Origin: Nocardia camponoti
Lineage (GTDB): Bacteria > Actinomycetota > Actinomycetes > Mycobacteriales > Mycobacteriaceae
Reading direction: 5' to 3'
Assembly (NCBI RefSeq): GCF_014646135.1
Contig: NZ_BMMW01000002.1
Location: 1,054,001 to 1,118,000, forward strand
DNA: 64,000 nucleotides
Below the pieces are notes generated by a model. That model did not search any database, was not told the DNA's origin, and saw only the letters and a list, made by a program, of their open reading frames with translations. This document shows, one piece after another, positions 41,741 to 51,400 of the stretch. A program made the translations under genes and the position numbers. The first letter of the stretch is position 1. Every line of letters starts with the position of its first letter.

Positions 41741-43570
41741 TTAGCCCAGACGCTCCTTGAGCGCTTCGAACTCGTCGCGCACGCCCGAAGGCAGCTTGTC
41801 GCCGATGAACTCGAACCATTCCTCGATCGACGGGATCTCGTTGCGCCACTCGTCGGCGTTCACCGCGAGCGCCTCGTCGACGTCGGCGGCGACCACGTCA
41901 AGGCCGTTCAGGTCGAGATCAGCGGCGGTGGGAACGTTGCCGACCGCAGTCGACGTTGCGCCCGAACGGCCTTCAATCCGGCCGACGATCCACTCAAGCA
42001 CGCGCGAGTTCTCGCCGAATCCGGGCCACAGGAAGCGGCCGTCGTCGCCACGACGGAACCAGTTGACGTAGAAGATCTTCGGCAGCTTGTTCGAGTCGGC
42101 GTTCTTGCCGAGGTCGATCCAGTGGTTGAGGTAGTCGCCAACGTGGTAGCCGAGGAACGGCAGCATCGCCATCGGGTCGCGACGGACGGTGCCGACGGTG
42201 CCCTCAGCGGCAGCGGTCTGCTCGGAGCCCATGGTGGCGCCCATGAACACGCCGTGCTCCCAGCCGAACGACTCGGTGACCAGCGGAACGGTGGTCTTGC
42301 GGCGACCGCCGAACAGGATGGCCGAGATCGGCACGCCCTGCGGGTCGTCCCACTCGGGAGCCAGCGTCGGGCACTGCGACATCGGGGTGCAGTAACGCGA
42401 GTTCGGGTGCGCGGCATGCGTTCCCGACTCAGGCGTCCACTCGTTGCCCTTCCAGTCGATCAGGTGCTGCGGATCGCCTTCGAGGCCCTCCCACCACACG
42501 TCGTTGTCGTCGGTGTTGGCGACGTTGGTGTAAACGGTGTTGCCCGCGTCGATGGTTGCCATCGCGTTGGGGTTGGAGCTGTGGTTGGTGCCCGGCGCGA
42601 CACCGAAGAAGCCGAACTCCGGGTTGACGGCGTAGAGCTGGCCGTCCTTGCCGAAACGCATCCAGGCGATGTCGTCGCCCAGGGTCTCCGCGCGCCAGCC
42701 CGGGATGGTCGGCTGGATCATCGCGAGGTTGGTCTTGCCACACGCCGACGGGAACGCGGCGGCGACGTAGTAGTTCTTGTTCTCCGGCGAGATCAGCTTG
42801 AGGATGAGCATGTGCTCAGCGAGCCAGCCCTCGTCGTGGGCCATCGCCGACGCGATACGCAGCGAGTAGCACTTCTTGCCGAGCAGCGCGTTGCCGCCGT
42901 AGCCCGAACCGAACGACCAGATCTCGCGGTCCTCGGGGAAGTGGGTGATGTACTTGGTGTCGCTGCACGGCCACGGGACGTCGGCCTGGCCGTCGGCGAG
43001 CGGCGCGCCAACCGAGTGCAGCGCCTTCACGAACGGGCGGTCGGTGCCGAGCTTGTCGAGCGCGGCCTGGCCCATGCGGGTCATCACGCGCATCGAGACA
43101 ACCACGTACTCCGAGTCGGTGATCTCGACGCCGAGCTTGGGGTCTTCCGCGCCGAGCGGGCCCATGCAGAACGGCACCACATACATGGTGCGGCCCTTCA
43201 TCGAGCCGCGGTACAGCTCGGTCATGGTGGCGCGCATCTCGGCCGGGTCGACCCAGTTGTTCGTTGGGCCAGCGTCGGCTTCGGACTTCGAGCAGATGTA
43301 GGTGCGCGACTCGACACGCGCGACGTCGGACGGGTCCGACAGCGCGAGGAACGAGTTCGGCTTCTTCTCTTCGTTGAGCTTCTTGAAGGTGCCAGCCTCA
43401 ACGAGCTGGGCGGTGAGGCGATCCCACTCGGCGTCGGAACCATCGGCCCACACGACGCGGTCAGGCTGGGTGAGCTCTGCGACTTCCTGTACCCAGGCGA
43501 GCAGTTCAGAGTGCTCGGTCGGCGCGGTGCCGTCGGATCCACGAAGACCAGGAATGGTCGCTGAGGTCAT
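41741..43570 (-). CDS. pckG: phosphoenolpyruvate carboxykinase (GTP)
   Basis: A 609-residue GTP-type PEPCK, close to the M. tuberculosis PckA length. Signatures: substrate/Mn site [20 protein letters not shown], kinase-1 loop [15 protein letters not shown] with the reactive cysteine, kinase-2 [15 protein letters not shown] context, and guanine-binding [23 protein letters not shown] region near the end. It converts oxaloacetate and GTP to phosphoenolpyruvate, the first step of gluconeogenesis. The ATG at 43570 has AGGAGAG upstream; an extension of 13 codons is not supported. It is monocistronic with its own terminator. Confidence 0.97.
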   Translation of the reverse strand: MTSATIPGLRGSDGTAPTEHSELLAWVQEVAELTQPDRVVWADGSDAEWDRLTAQLVEAGTFKKLNEEKKPNSFLALSDPSDVARVESRTYICSKSEADAGPTNNWVDPAEMRATMTELYRGSMKGRTMYVVPFCMGPLGAEDPKLGVEITDSEYVVVSMRVMTRMGQAALDKLGTDRPFVKALHSVGAPLADGQADVPWPCSDTKYITHFPEDREIWSFGSGYGGNALLGKKCYSLRIASAMAHDEGWLAEHMLILKLISPENKNYYVAAAFPSACGKTNLAMIQPTIPGWRAETLGDDIAWMRFGKDGQLYAVNPEFGFFGVAPGTNHSSNPNAMATIDAGNTVYTNVANTDDNDVWWEGLEGDPQHLIDWKGNEWTPESGTHAAHPNSRYCTPMSQCPTLAPEWDDPQGVPISAILFGGRRKTTVPLVTESFGWEHGVFMGATMGSEQTAAAEGTVGTVRRDPMAMLPFLGYHVGDYLNHWIDLGKNADSNKLPKIFYVNWFRRGDDGRFLWPGFGENSRVLEWIVGRIEGRSGATSTAVGNVPTAADLDLNGLDVVAADVDEALAVNADEWRNEIPSIEEWFEFIGDKLPSGVRDEFEALKERLG

Positions 43571-43805
43571 GAAAACTCTCCTGAGATGGGCGGTTGTCGA
43601 GGCTGGCAAGTGTCAAGCCATCGATCGCCACCATGGCGGGAAGACGTCTGCGTGTGCCGTTGTCCCGCGCAACCCCACAATGGACGGCGTACAGGACCGT
43701 ACATGGAGGAGGGCCGCGCATCGACTTGCACGGTGCGGACGCCCAGGTTCCTGTTTAAAGATTAACGCGATGTGACGGCTGAGATGGAATCGGGTTGCCA
43801 AAGAT

Positions 43806-45692
43806 CTACCCATGAGTGAGCGCGTCAATCAGGATATCGAGCTGATCGAGTTCGGCGATATCGGACATGCAGGCGGCGAGTTGGGCGGGAGCGTCGGCGC
43901 CTAGGCGTCGCGCGCGTAGGTCTAATTCGGTGATTTGACGGTCGATGACGACGGCGCGCGCGTTGGCATTGCGGACCACAAAATCGGCAAGAACCGTTTC
44001 CAAATCCAGCATCGCGCTCGCAACATGCTGATCTAGCTGGGCTTTTACGCTCATGAGCGCGTCGGAGGTCCACTGGGCGAGGTGGTTGCGGTCGGCGAGC
44101 TGACCACGCGCTCGCACCACCCAACCCGCCGACGCACCGCCGAGCAGCAGCGTGACCGGGACACTCGCGAAGTCGAGCGTAGGCACGAGAGCTAGGGGCG
44201 AGACGACCAATCGGCCGAGCCCAAGACCCGCCGACGCACCGAGGGCGATCATGAGGTGATCTTCGACACCACGGTGTCGGCGGTCGGGACCGTCGCCGAT
44301 CGACGGGGTCGCCGTGCGCCGAAGCGGGTCGGGCGTTGGCGAGGCGACGCGGTCGGCCGTTTGGGCGACGCGCGAGTCGACCGCGGCGTCGACGCGGCCG
44401 GTTAGCTCGGCGACGGATTCGGCGAACCGCTTCGGATAGTCGCGCAGTGCGGCGCGTGAACTGCGATCGAGCTCGGCGCGCGACCGGGCGTTTAGAGCCC
44501 TTACCAGCTCGCCTACCTGTGTTGACAGCTCGACGCGAGCAAGGTGGACCTGGCTGCGCAGCGCGGCAAGATTCGTTTGCCTGCCGCCGTCGCGTTCAGC
44601 GACAAGCTCAACCCGTTCCGCGCGCAACTGAGCGAGCGCGTCACCGGACCGCAGAGCGGCGACCTGTTCGGTGACGCGAGCGCGAGTGTCGGCGAGGACT
44701 TGGGTGAGCACGGCTTTGCGACGCGCACTGACCTCGTCGGGGCTGCGCGCGGTTGATGCGGCGAGTCGCGCGTGGAGGGCCGCGACGCCGGACCGATCGA
44801 GGAGGGATGAGTCGACTACGTCGGAAATTCGCTGCGTGGTTGGGGTTAGCTGGGCACTGGTCGACGGGTCGACGGGACGCGCACCAGCCCGCGACGCCTG
44901 GGCGAGGCGCGCTGATACCGCGATGATGTCGAGGTCCGCGAATCCCCGTTCGGCGAGAATTCCCAGGTTGCGGTCGCGGATCGCGCGCCAATCGGGGTGG
45001 GCGTGGAAGCCGTTCATCGCGACAACAACCGGGTGACCGGCCGCGCGCAATTCCCCAATCAGCGTCAGCACCTGCGCGCCGATGATGCTGCCCGCGTCGA
45101 AAATGATCAGCGCGGTGATGCTCGCGGCCGAATCGGCACTTGCCCGCCCCCCGGGTTTCGCCAGGTCAAGCTGGGGAACGAACCGCGCGAGTTCGGCGCG
45201 CAGCGCGGTGGTGTTGGCATCATCGGGCGCATAACAAACAATCTGCGCCCCCGCCCCAGGCGAGTCAGCCACGCCAGCGATGTCAAGGGCCCGCAACAAC
45301 GCGGCCCCCTGCGGATTCCACCGCGCAATGAGCGAAAGGTGCCGCGCGGAAACCTCACTGACCCCGCCGTCGCTATCGGCACTCGGATCGACCCCTGAGT
45401 CCGCACCAACCGGCAGTACGCGAGCCTCACCAGCCCCAAGCGCAGCGCCCGCCACCGAACCCATCACTCCCCCTACGCCGCCTTCCCCACGTCTATGGGC
45501 CTCGCTGGTCCCGCGCTCAGCGCCCGCCGTGCCACCTTCCCCACCTCTACGGGCTTCGCCGGCACCCAGCTCAGTCTCCGCTTCGCCGCCCACGGCACCC
45601 CCACGAGTCGGTGAGTGAGCATCGACAGACGCGCGCGCAATCAGCTCACCAGCCTGAGCAGCATCCCCGACGCCCACCTCAAAGCCCCGCAC
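43806..45692 (-). CDS. dynamin-like/GTPase-associated protein (Rv0210-like) with low-complexity N-terminus
   Basis: A 628-residue protein with a GTG start 14 bases inside the preceding gene. Residues about 1-115 are Gly/Glu/Ala-rich with repeats (GEARRGGEGG, SEAHRRGEGG). The rest resembles the Rv0210 family: a degenerate nucleotide-binding-like fold (IVCYAPDDANTTALRAELAR, then ALIIFDAGSIIGAQVL), a long coiled-coil-prone helical region (about 320-440), and a hydrophobic hairpin (ALGASAGLGLGRLVVSPLAL, about 485-535). No P-loop was seen. It probably works with the GTPase-like protein encoded just upstream. The function is unknown. Confidence 0.72.
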   Translation of the reverse strand: MRGFEVGVGDAAQAGELIARASVDAHSPTRGGAVGGEAETELGAGEARRGGEGGTAGAERGTSEAHRRGEGGVGGVMGSVAGAALGAGEARVLPVGADSGVDPSADSDGGVSEVSARHLSLIARWNPQGAALLRALDIAGVADSPGAGAQIVCYAPDDANTTALRAELARFVPQLDLAKPGGRASADSAASITALIIFDAGSIIGAQVLTLIGELRAAGHPVVVAMNGFHAHPDWRAIRDRNLGILAERGFADLDIIAVSARLAQASRAGARPVDPSTSAQLTPTTQRISDVVDSSLLDRSGVAALHARLAASTARSPDEVSARRKAVLTQVLADTRARVTEQVAALRSGDALAQLRAERVELVAERDGGRQTNLAALRSQVHLARVELSTQVGELVRALNARSRAELDRSSRAALRDYPKRFAESVAELTGRVDAAVDSRVAQTADRVASPTPDPLRRTATPSIGDGPDRRHRGVEDHLMIALGASAGLGLGRLVVSPLALVPTLDFASVPVTLLLGGASAGWVVRARGQLADRNHLAQWTSDALMSVKAQLDQHVASAMLDLETVLADFVVRNANARAVVIDRQITELDLRARRLGADAPAQLAACMSDIAELDQLDILIDALTHG

Positions 45693-46734
45693 TGCTCAGC
45701 CGCTCCCACTGACGCATGTACCCGTTATGCACCCGCATCGCGGCCCGACGGGCCGCAGGCGGCATATCGCTCGACACCAGCGACCTCCACCGCGACGCCC
45801 GCGCCAACGCCTCGCTCGCATCAGCCGCCGACGGCGACGGGTATCCGGCCGCCAAATGGCTCACCGCAGGACACGCCAATCCGGCGCGCAACCCCATCCG
45901 CATTGCGTCGTCGCTGAACAGGTATTCCTCGACCAACACCGCGGCCGACCCCTCTTCGTCAGCTAATCCGCGCGCGGCCAATCGCACCAGCTCATCGAGC
46001 AATTCCCCACCGCGCACCGCGTCGATCTGCTCGTAGCGGCGATGCAACAGCTCGTGCAGCGGGTCAATCCCACTTGCCGCGTGCAGCACCTGCATCAGCC
46101 CCGCCGAACTCAACTCCGGCACCGCGCGCAGCGCCGAAAGCGCGCAGTCGATCCCAAATAATCCCCAACGCTCAACAAGCCGCGCACGCGCTTCCGACCC
46201 CGCGATAAACAGCTCAGTCGACAACATCGACGGCTCGTCAGCGGCAAGTTCCCGCAGCTCAGCGAGCTCTTCCGGCTCCACACTCCCCGACCGCGTACGC
46301 GCCGCCAACACCCCGATCACCGGCACAACAGGCAAGCGCAACTCGGCCGAATATCGCGCGGCAGCTTCGACAGCCGCACTCCATCTTGACCCAACAGCAT
46401 CCGACTTATTAAGTGCGACAACACAATTCGTAGGCGAAAGCGCACTGAGAACGCGCCGATCAGCCTCATTGGGCGGCCCGGCAAGCACGTAAACAACAAG
46501 GTCAGCGTCGAGCACCGGGTCGCCAACCCCAGGCGAATCAACAGCCGCAGTTTCGACCGCCCCAAGCAACGCCAACGCCCCAAGCAACGTAGTGCGCCCG
46601 GTAAACGCGCGCCCAGCCACCTGCACGGTCAACGGCCGTCGCCGATGCGTGAGCGCCGCCCCGATACGCGCCCCAATCGCCGGGTCGCTGCCACGCCCAG
46701 TCGTTAACGCCGAGATCAGTTCATCGAGATCCAT
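45679..46734 (-). CDS. GTPase-like protein (Rv0209-like)
   Basis: A 351-residue protein beginning MDLDELISALTTGRGSDPAI. A P-loop-like segment VQVAGRAFTGRTTLLGALAL is followed by a switch-like TAAVDSPGVGDPVLDADLVV and a possible guanine-specificity motif CVVALNKSDAVG. This order (G1, DxxG-like DSPG, NKSD) supports a GTPase of the dynamin or Era-like type. A helical C-terminal domain follows. The ATG at 46734 has AAGGGGG about 10 bases upstream. It overlaps the next gene by 14 bases and is divergent from trmB. The cellular role is not known. Confidence 0.78.
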   Translation of the reverse strand: MDLDELISALTTGRGSDPAIGARIGAALTHRRRPLTVQVAGRAFTGRTTLLGALALLGAVETAAVDSPGVGDPVLDADLVVYVLAGPPNEADRRVLSALSPTNCVVALNKSDAVGSRWSAAVEAAARYSAELRLPVVPVIGVLAARTRSGSVEPEELAELRELAADEPSMLSTELFIAGSEARARLVERWGLFGIDCALSALRAVPELSSAGLMQVLHAASGIDPLHELLHRRYEQIDAVRGGELLDELVRLAARGLADEEGSAAVLVEEYLFSDDAMRMGLRAGLACPAVSHLAAGYPSPSAADASEALARASRWRSLVSSDMPPAARRAAMRVHNGYMRQWERLSSAGL

Positions 46735-46913
46735 GTTCGACAACCCCCTTCTCGCCCCGCATTCTGTCAGACCCCACCGACAACAAACCGAGTCAGCCAG
46801 CGCCGCAACTTGCCGTCGGGCCGCCTTGCTGCGAGCGAGCGAAATCCGAGCCAGCCGTTCGCCAAATCCACGCACGAGCACCGCATGCGACGTAGCTGCG
46901 CGCATGCTGGACA

Positions 46914-47726
46914 ATGGACGCCGTGAACGATGCATCCAACGACGCAGCCGCAGCCAAACCTGCGCATCCGCCGCTGTCGGAGATCCCCAACGACGCAGGG
47001 CGTCGCTCGCTCACCGGTTCACGCCTGTATCCGCGCGTCACGAGTTTCCGCGCGCGACGCAGCGCGCTTACCCCCAATCAGCAGGCATCTTGGGACCGCA
47101 CCTGGCCCGTGATCGGCCGCGACGTCTCCAACGACGCCCTCGACGCCGACGCCTGGTTCGGCCGCAGCGCGCCGCTGGTCATCGAGATCGGCTGCGGAAC
47201 GGGCACCGCCACCGCCGCGATGGCAACGGCCGAACCGCACCTCAACCTCATCGGTATCGAGGTCTATCAGCCGGGCCTCGCACAGCTCGTTCAGCAGGTC
47301 GAACGCGAGGAAATCAGTAACATTCGTCTGCTTCGCGGCGACGCTGTTGACGTGCTTGAGTCCATGGTTGCCCCGGAGTCGCTGACGGGCGTCCGCGTGT
47401 TCTTCCCGGACCCCTGGCCCAAGGCGCGCCACCACAAGCGCAGGCTGTTGCAGGCCCCCACTTTCGCGTTGATCGCGAGTCGGTTGAAGCCTGGCGGCGT
47501 GTTGCATGTCGCGACCGACCATGCCGACTACGCGGAACACATTCTCGAAGTAGGCTCGCAAGAACCGCTGCTCACCGGCCTAAACGACACCACGGGTGGC
47601 GACAGCGCGGCCAACCGCGATACGGCACCGATCGGCTTCGAACGCCCTATCACCAAGTTCGAAGACAAGGGCTTGCGTGCCGGAAGCGTCATCAACGAGT
47701 TCATATGGGGGAAGATCGACAGATGA
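46914..47726 (+). CDS. trmB: tRNA (guanine46-N7)-methyltransferase TrmB
   Basis: A 270-residue TrmB. The SAM site VIEIGCGTGTATAAMATAEP is followed by LIGIEVYQPGLAQLV. The family hallmark RVFFPDPWPKARHHKRRLLQ and the C-terminal GGVLHVATDHADYAEH are intact, and the substrate-specific segment TKFEDKGL is present. It adds N7-methylguanosine at position 46 of tRNA. The stop overlaps the ATG of the next gene (ATGA), forming an operon with the NYN gene and mmpL3. Confidence 0.95.
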   Translation: MDAVNDASNDAAAAKPAHPPLSEIPNDAGRRSLTGSRLYPRVTSFRARRSALTPNQQASWDRTWPVIGRDVSNDALDADAWFGRSAPLVIEIGCGTGTATAAMATAEPHLNLIGIEVYQPGLAQLVQQVEREEISNIRLLRGDAVDVLESMVAPESLTGVRVFFPDPWPKARHHKRRLLQAPTFALIASRLKPGGVLHVATDHADYAEHILEVGSQEPLLTGLNDTTGGDSAANRDTAPIGFERPITKFEDKGLRAGSVINEFIWGKIDR

Positions 47727-48439
47727 GCGTGAGTGAGATCGCCACCGAGATGCCCGAGAGTGCCGAGGCAGGCAGTGAGGCATCAGCCGGGCCGGGTTCC
47801 GGTGGTCGGCGTGTCCTGCTTGTCTGGGATGCGCCGAACCTTGACATGGGCCTCGGCGCCATCCTCGGAGGCCGTCCCACCGCTGCTTATCGTCCCCGTT
47901 TCGACGCGCTTGGCCGCTGGCTGCTTGCCCGCACCGCCGACCTTTCCGCAGGTGGGAAGGGTCGCGTAGAGGCCGAAGCCACCGTCTTCACCAACATCGC
48001 GCCCGGCACCGCCGACGTTGTTCGCCCGTGGGTTGAAGCGCTGCGCAACGTTGGTTTCGCGGTTTTCGCGAAGCCCAAGATCGACGAAGACTCCGATGTC
48101 GACGCCGACATGCTCGAACACATCGCGCTGCGTCAGCGCGAGGGTGGGCTCGCCGGAATTATGGTCGCTTCGGCCGACGGTCAGGCCTTCCGTGAGCCGC
48201 TTGAGGCCATCGCCGCGCAAGGAATTCCAGCTCAGGTGCTCGGATTCCGTGAGCACGCGAGTTGGGCGGTCACATCCGATACCCTCGACTTTGTCGACCT
48301 CGAGGACATTCCGGGCGTGTTCCGGGAACCGCTGCCGCGGGTGAGCCTCGATTCGCTGCCCGACGAGGGCGCATGGCTGCAGCCGTTCCGGCCGCTGTCT
48401 GCGTTACTCACTTCTCGCGCTGGTCAAGGAGTCGCTTAA
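47723..48439 (+). CDS. NYN-domain (PIN-like RNase) protein, Rv0207c-like
   Basis: A 238-residue protein with a NYN domain: VLLVWDAPNLDMGLGAILGG carries the first catalytic Asp region, DEDSDVDADMLEHIAL a central acidic cluster, and LAGIMVASADGQAFREPLEA the third acidic site. NYN proteins are PIN-like metal-dependent nucleases. Its ATG overlaps the trmB stop and a GGGGGAAG lies upstream. It ends one base before the mmpL3 start, so it is translated with mmpL3 and its product may act on RNA. No target is known. Confidence 0.87.
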   Translation: MSVSEIATEMPESAEAGSEASAGPGSGGRRVLLVWDAPNLDMGLGAILGGRPTAAYRPRFDALGRWLLARTADLSAGGKGRVEAEATVFTNIAPGTADVVRPWVEALRNVGFAVFAKPKIDEDSDVDADMLEHIALRQREGGLAGIMVASADGQAFREPLEAIAAQGIPAQVLGFREHASWAVTSDTLDFVDLEDIPGVFREPLPRVSLDSLPDEGAWLQPFRPLSALLTSRAGQGVA

Positions 48440-51400
48440 GTGTTCACCCGCTGGGGCGATCTGGTCTATCGGTTCCGTTTCGCCGTCATCGGTGTTGTCG
48501 GAGCTGCCCTCCTCGCGCTCGGAGGCTATGGGTTCGGGTTGGAAAACCACCTGAGTTCCAGCGGCCTTGACGACCCGGGTTCGGAGTCATCGCAGGCCGC
48601 GCGCATCGCCGACGCCGCGTTCGGGCGCAACCACGACTCCGACATCGTCGTGATGTACAACGCGCCAGAGGGCAAGACCATTGACGATCCGCAGCTCTCA
48701 GCTGCTGTCGTCGAAAACCTCAGCGGGCTCGCCGCGAAGTACCCGGATTCGGTCGACAGCATCGTCGGCACGTACTGGCGTGTCGGCAACGCGCCAGCGG
48801 TCCCGTCGACGTTCGGGTCGAAGGACAAGAAGCACGCCTTCGCGGCCATCCGCCTCAAAGGCAACAACGACACTGAGACGCTGCGCAGTTACCGCGCGAC
48901 CAAGGACGCGTTCAACGTGGCAGGCGTCGACACCGAGGTGTCGGGCTTGCAGGGCATGGCTGGCACGCTCAACGACACCATCGCCCACGACACCAAACGC
49001 ATGGAATTGCTGGCGATTCCGGCTGTCGGCGTGCTGCTGTTTTTCATCTTCGGTGGCATCGTCGCCGCCGCGTTGCCGCTGATCATCGGTGGTCTCACGA
49101 TTCTTGGTGCCAACGGCATCATCATGGCGTTGACCAACTTCACCGAGGTCAACTCGTTTGTCAGCGGCGTCGTTTCGATGATTGGCCTCGGTCTCGCGAT
49201 CGACTACGGCCTGTTCATCGTGAGTCGATTCCGTGAGGAGTTGGCCGAGGGTTACGACACGCGCGCCGCCGTTCGTCGTTCGGTGATGACCGCAGGTCGC
49301 ACCGTCGTTTTCTCGGCGACGATGATCGTCGCGAGTCTCGGCGGCATCCTGTTGTTCCCGCAGGGTTTCCTTCGGTCGATCGCGTACGGCACCATCGCGA
49401 CGGTCACGCTCGCCGCCCTCACGTCGATCACGATCCTGCCCGCGATGCTGGCGATTCTCGGCCCGCGCGTCGACATGCTCGGCCTCAAGCGCTTCCGCAA
49501 AGACAAGACCGCCGAGGAAATCGAGAACGGTTTCTGGGGCAACATGACCCGCTGGGTGATGAAGCACCCGCTCAAGATCGCTATTCCGATCACGATTGGT
49601 CTGTTGCTGCTCATCATCCCGGTCAAGGACCTCGCCTTCGGCGGTATCAACGAGAAGTACCTGCCGCCGGACAACTCGACGCGACTCGCGCTTGAGCACT
49701 TCTACGAAGTGTTCCCGATGAAGAAGACCGACCCGATCGAGATCATCTTCACCGGCGAAGACACCAAGGCCATCGGCACTGTTTTGAAGCAGGTCAATCA
49801 GGCTCCCGGCCTGGTCAGCCCGTTCGGCGTGCCGTCGTCGCCGCGTGACGATCGGTCGATTTGGCGCACGTCAGCCACGCTCGTCGACTCGAACAACGCC
49901 GATCAGACCATCGATTACCTGCGCGCGATCGAAGTGCCTGACGACATTCAGATGTATGTCGGCGGTCAGCCCGCGATCCAGAAAGACAGCATCGACGCGC
50001 TGCTCAAACGCATCCCGTTGATGATCGCGCTCGTTCTGCTCGTCACGACCGTGCTGATGTTCCTGACGTTCGGCTCGCTCGTGCTGCCGATCAAGGCCGC
50101 CGTGATGAGCGCGCTGGGCCTCGGCTCCACGCTTGGCATTCTGACCTGGATCTTCATCGACGGTCACGGCTCGGGCATCCTCAACTTCACCCCGCAGCCG
50201 ATTAGCGCGCCGGTGCTTGTGTTGATCATCGCGATCATTTACGGCCTGTCGACTGACTACGAGGTGTTCCTGCTGTCGCGCATGGTCGAAGCGCGCGCTG
50301 AGGGCGCGTCGACCACCGAAGCCGTGCGCATCGGCACCGCGCAGACCGGCCGCATCATCACCGCGGCCGCGCTGATCCTGCTCGTCGTGACCGGCGCGTT
50401 CGCGTTCTCCGATCTGGTGATGATGCAGTACATCGCCTACGGCATGATCGCTGCGCTGTTCATCGACGCGACCGTCCTGCGCATGCTGCTCGTCCCCGCG
50501 ATCATGAAACTGCTCGGCGACGACTGCTGGTGGGCGCCGAAGTGGATGAAGCGCATCCAGGAACGCATCGGCCTTGGCGAACCGATCCTCGACGACGAGC
50601 GTCCGCAGAAGGGTGCGGTCGTCGACTTGGTGAAGACCACCCCGATCACCGACCCGCCGACGATGCAGATGACGGCCGTCCCCGACAGCAAGTTGGCGCG
50701 CACCCCGCGTCGTGTGCGGACGGTCGCCGAGATCGAGGCGAACGCGCCGACGCAGCGAATGGAAGGCGAAAAGCCGTCCCGCCGCCCGGTCTCCCCCGAC
50801 CCAACGCGCCCCCGCGCGGCAATGCTGTCGGACAACGAGTCAACCCAGGTTTTACCCGCGATCACCGACGATGCACCGAACCCGACCGCGGGCCCGTCGA
50901 CCCCAGCCCCCGGTAGCGCCGCAGGACCGCACCCAAGCGGCCTGAACCTGGGCCCCCACGGCAGCGCGCCGCTGGACGGTTCGACGCCGGATGGTCCTGG
51001 CGGTTCGCACCCGAACGACCCCGGCGCCTCCAACCCCGCGAACTTGGGCGGTCACAACGTCCCCGCGGACGGGTCCGTGGGCACGTCGGGCCCGACCCTG
51101 AACCTCGGTGGTTCCCATGCGCCGAGCACCGCCGCACGCCCTCCGCGCGGGTCGGCCCGCATCCAACCTCCCGCCGGATTCTCGACTCCACTGGCGGGCG
51201 TCTCGGAACCGACTGCGGCACACCAGGATTCGCCTCGCGACCTGCCCTCGGTGACGCCCCGACTAGCGGACAACGCCGAACATGACGACGCGACCCCGGC
51301 CAATGCCAGCGGTCGGCCAGACGCCGCCCCGACGGGGGACTCGGCCTCTCACCAGCTAAACATGCTGGGCAACAACACTTTTGCTCCCGACAATGCGCGC

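Noticed and set aside
42122..43564. A 480-codon frame antisense to pckG
   Set aside because: It mirrors a conserved enzyme gene; length comes from high GC, not from coding.
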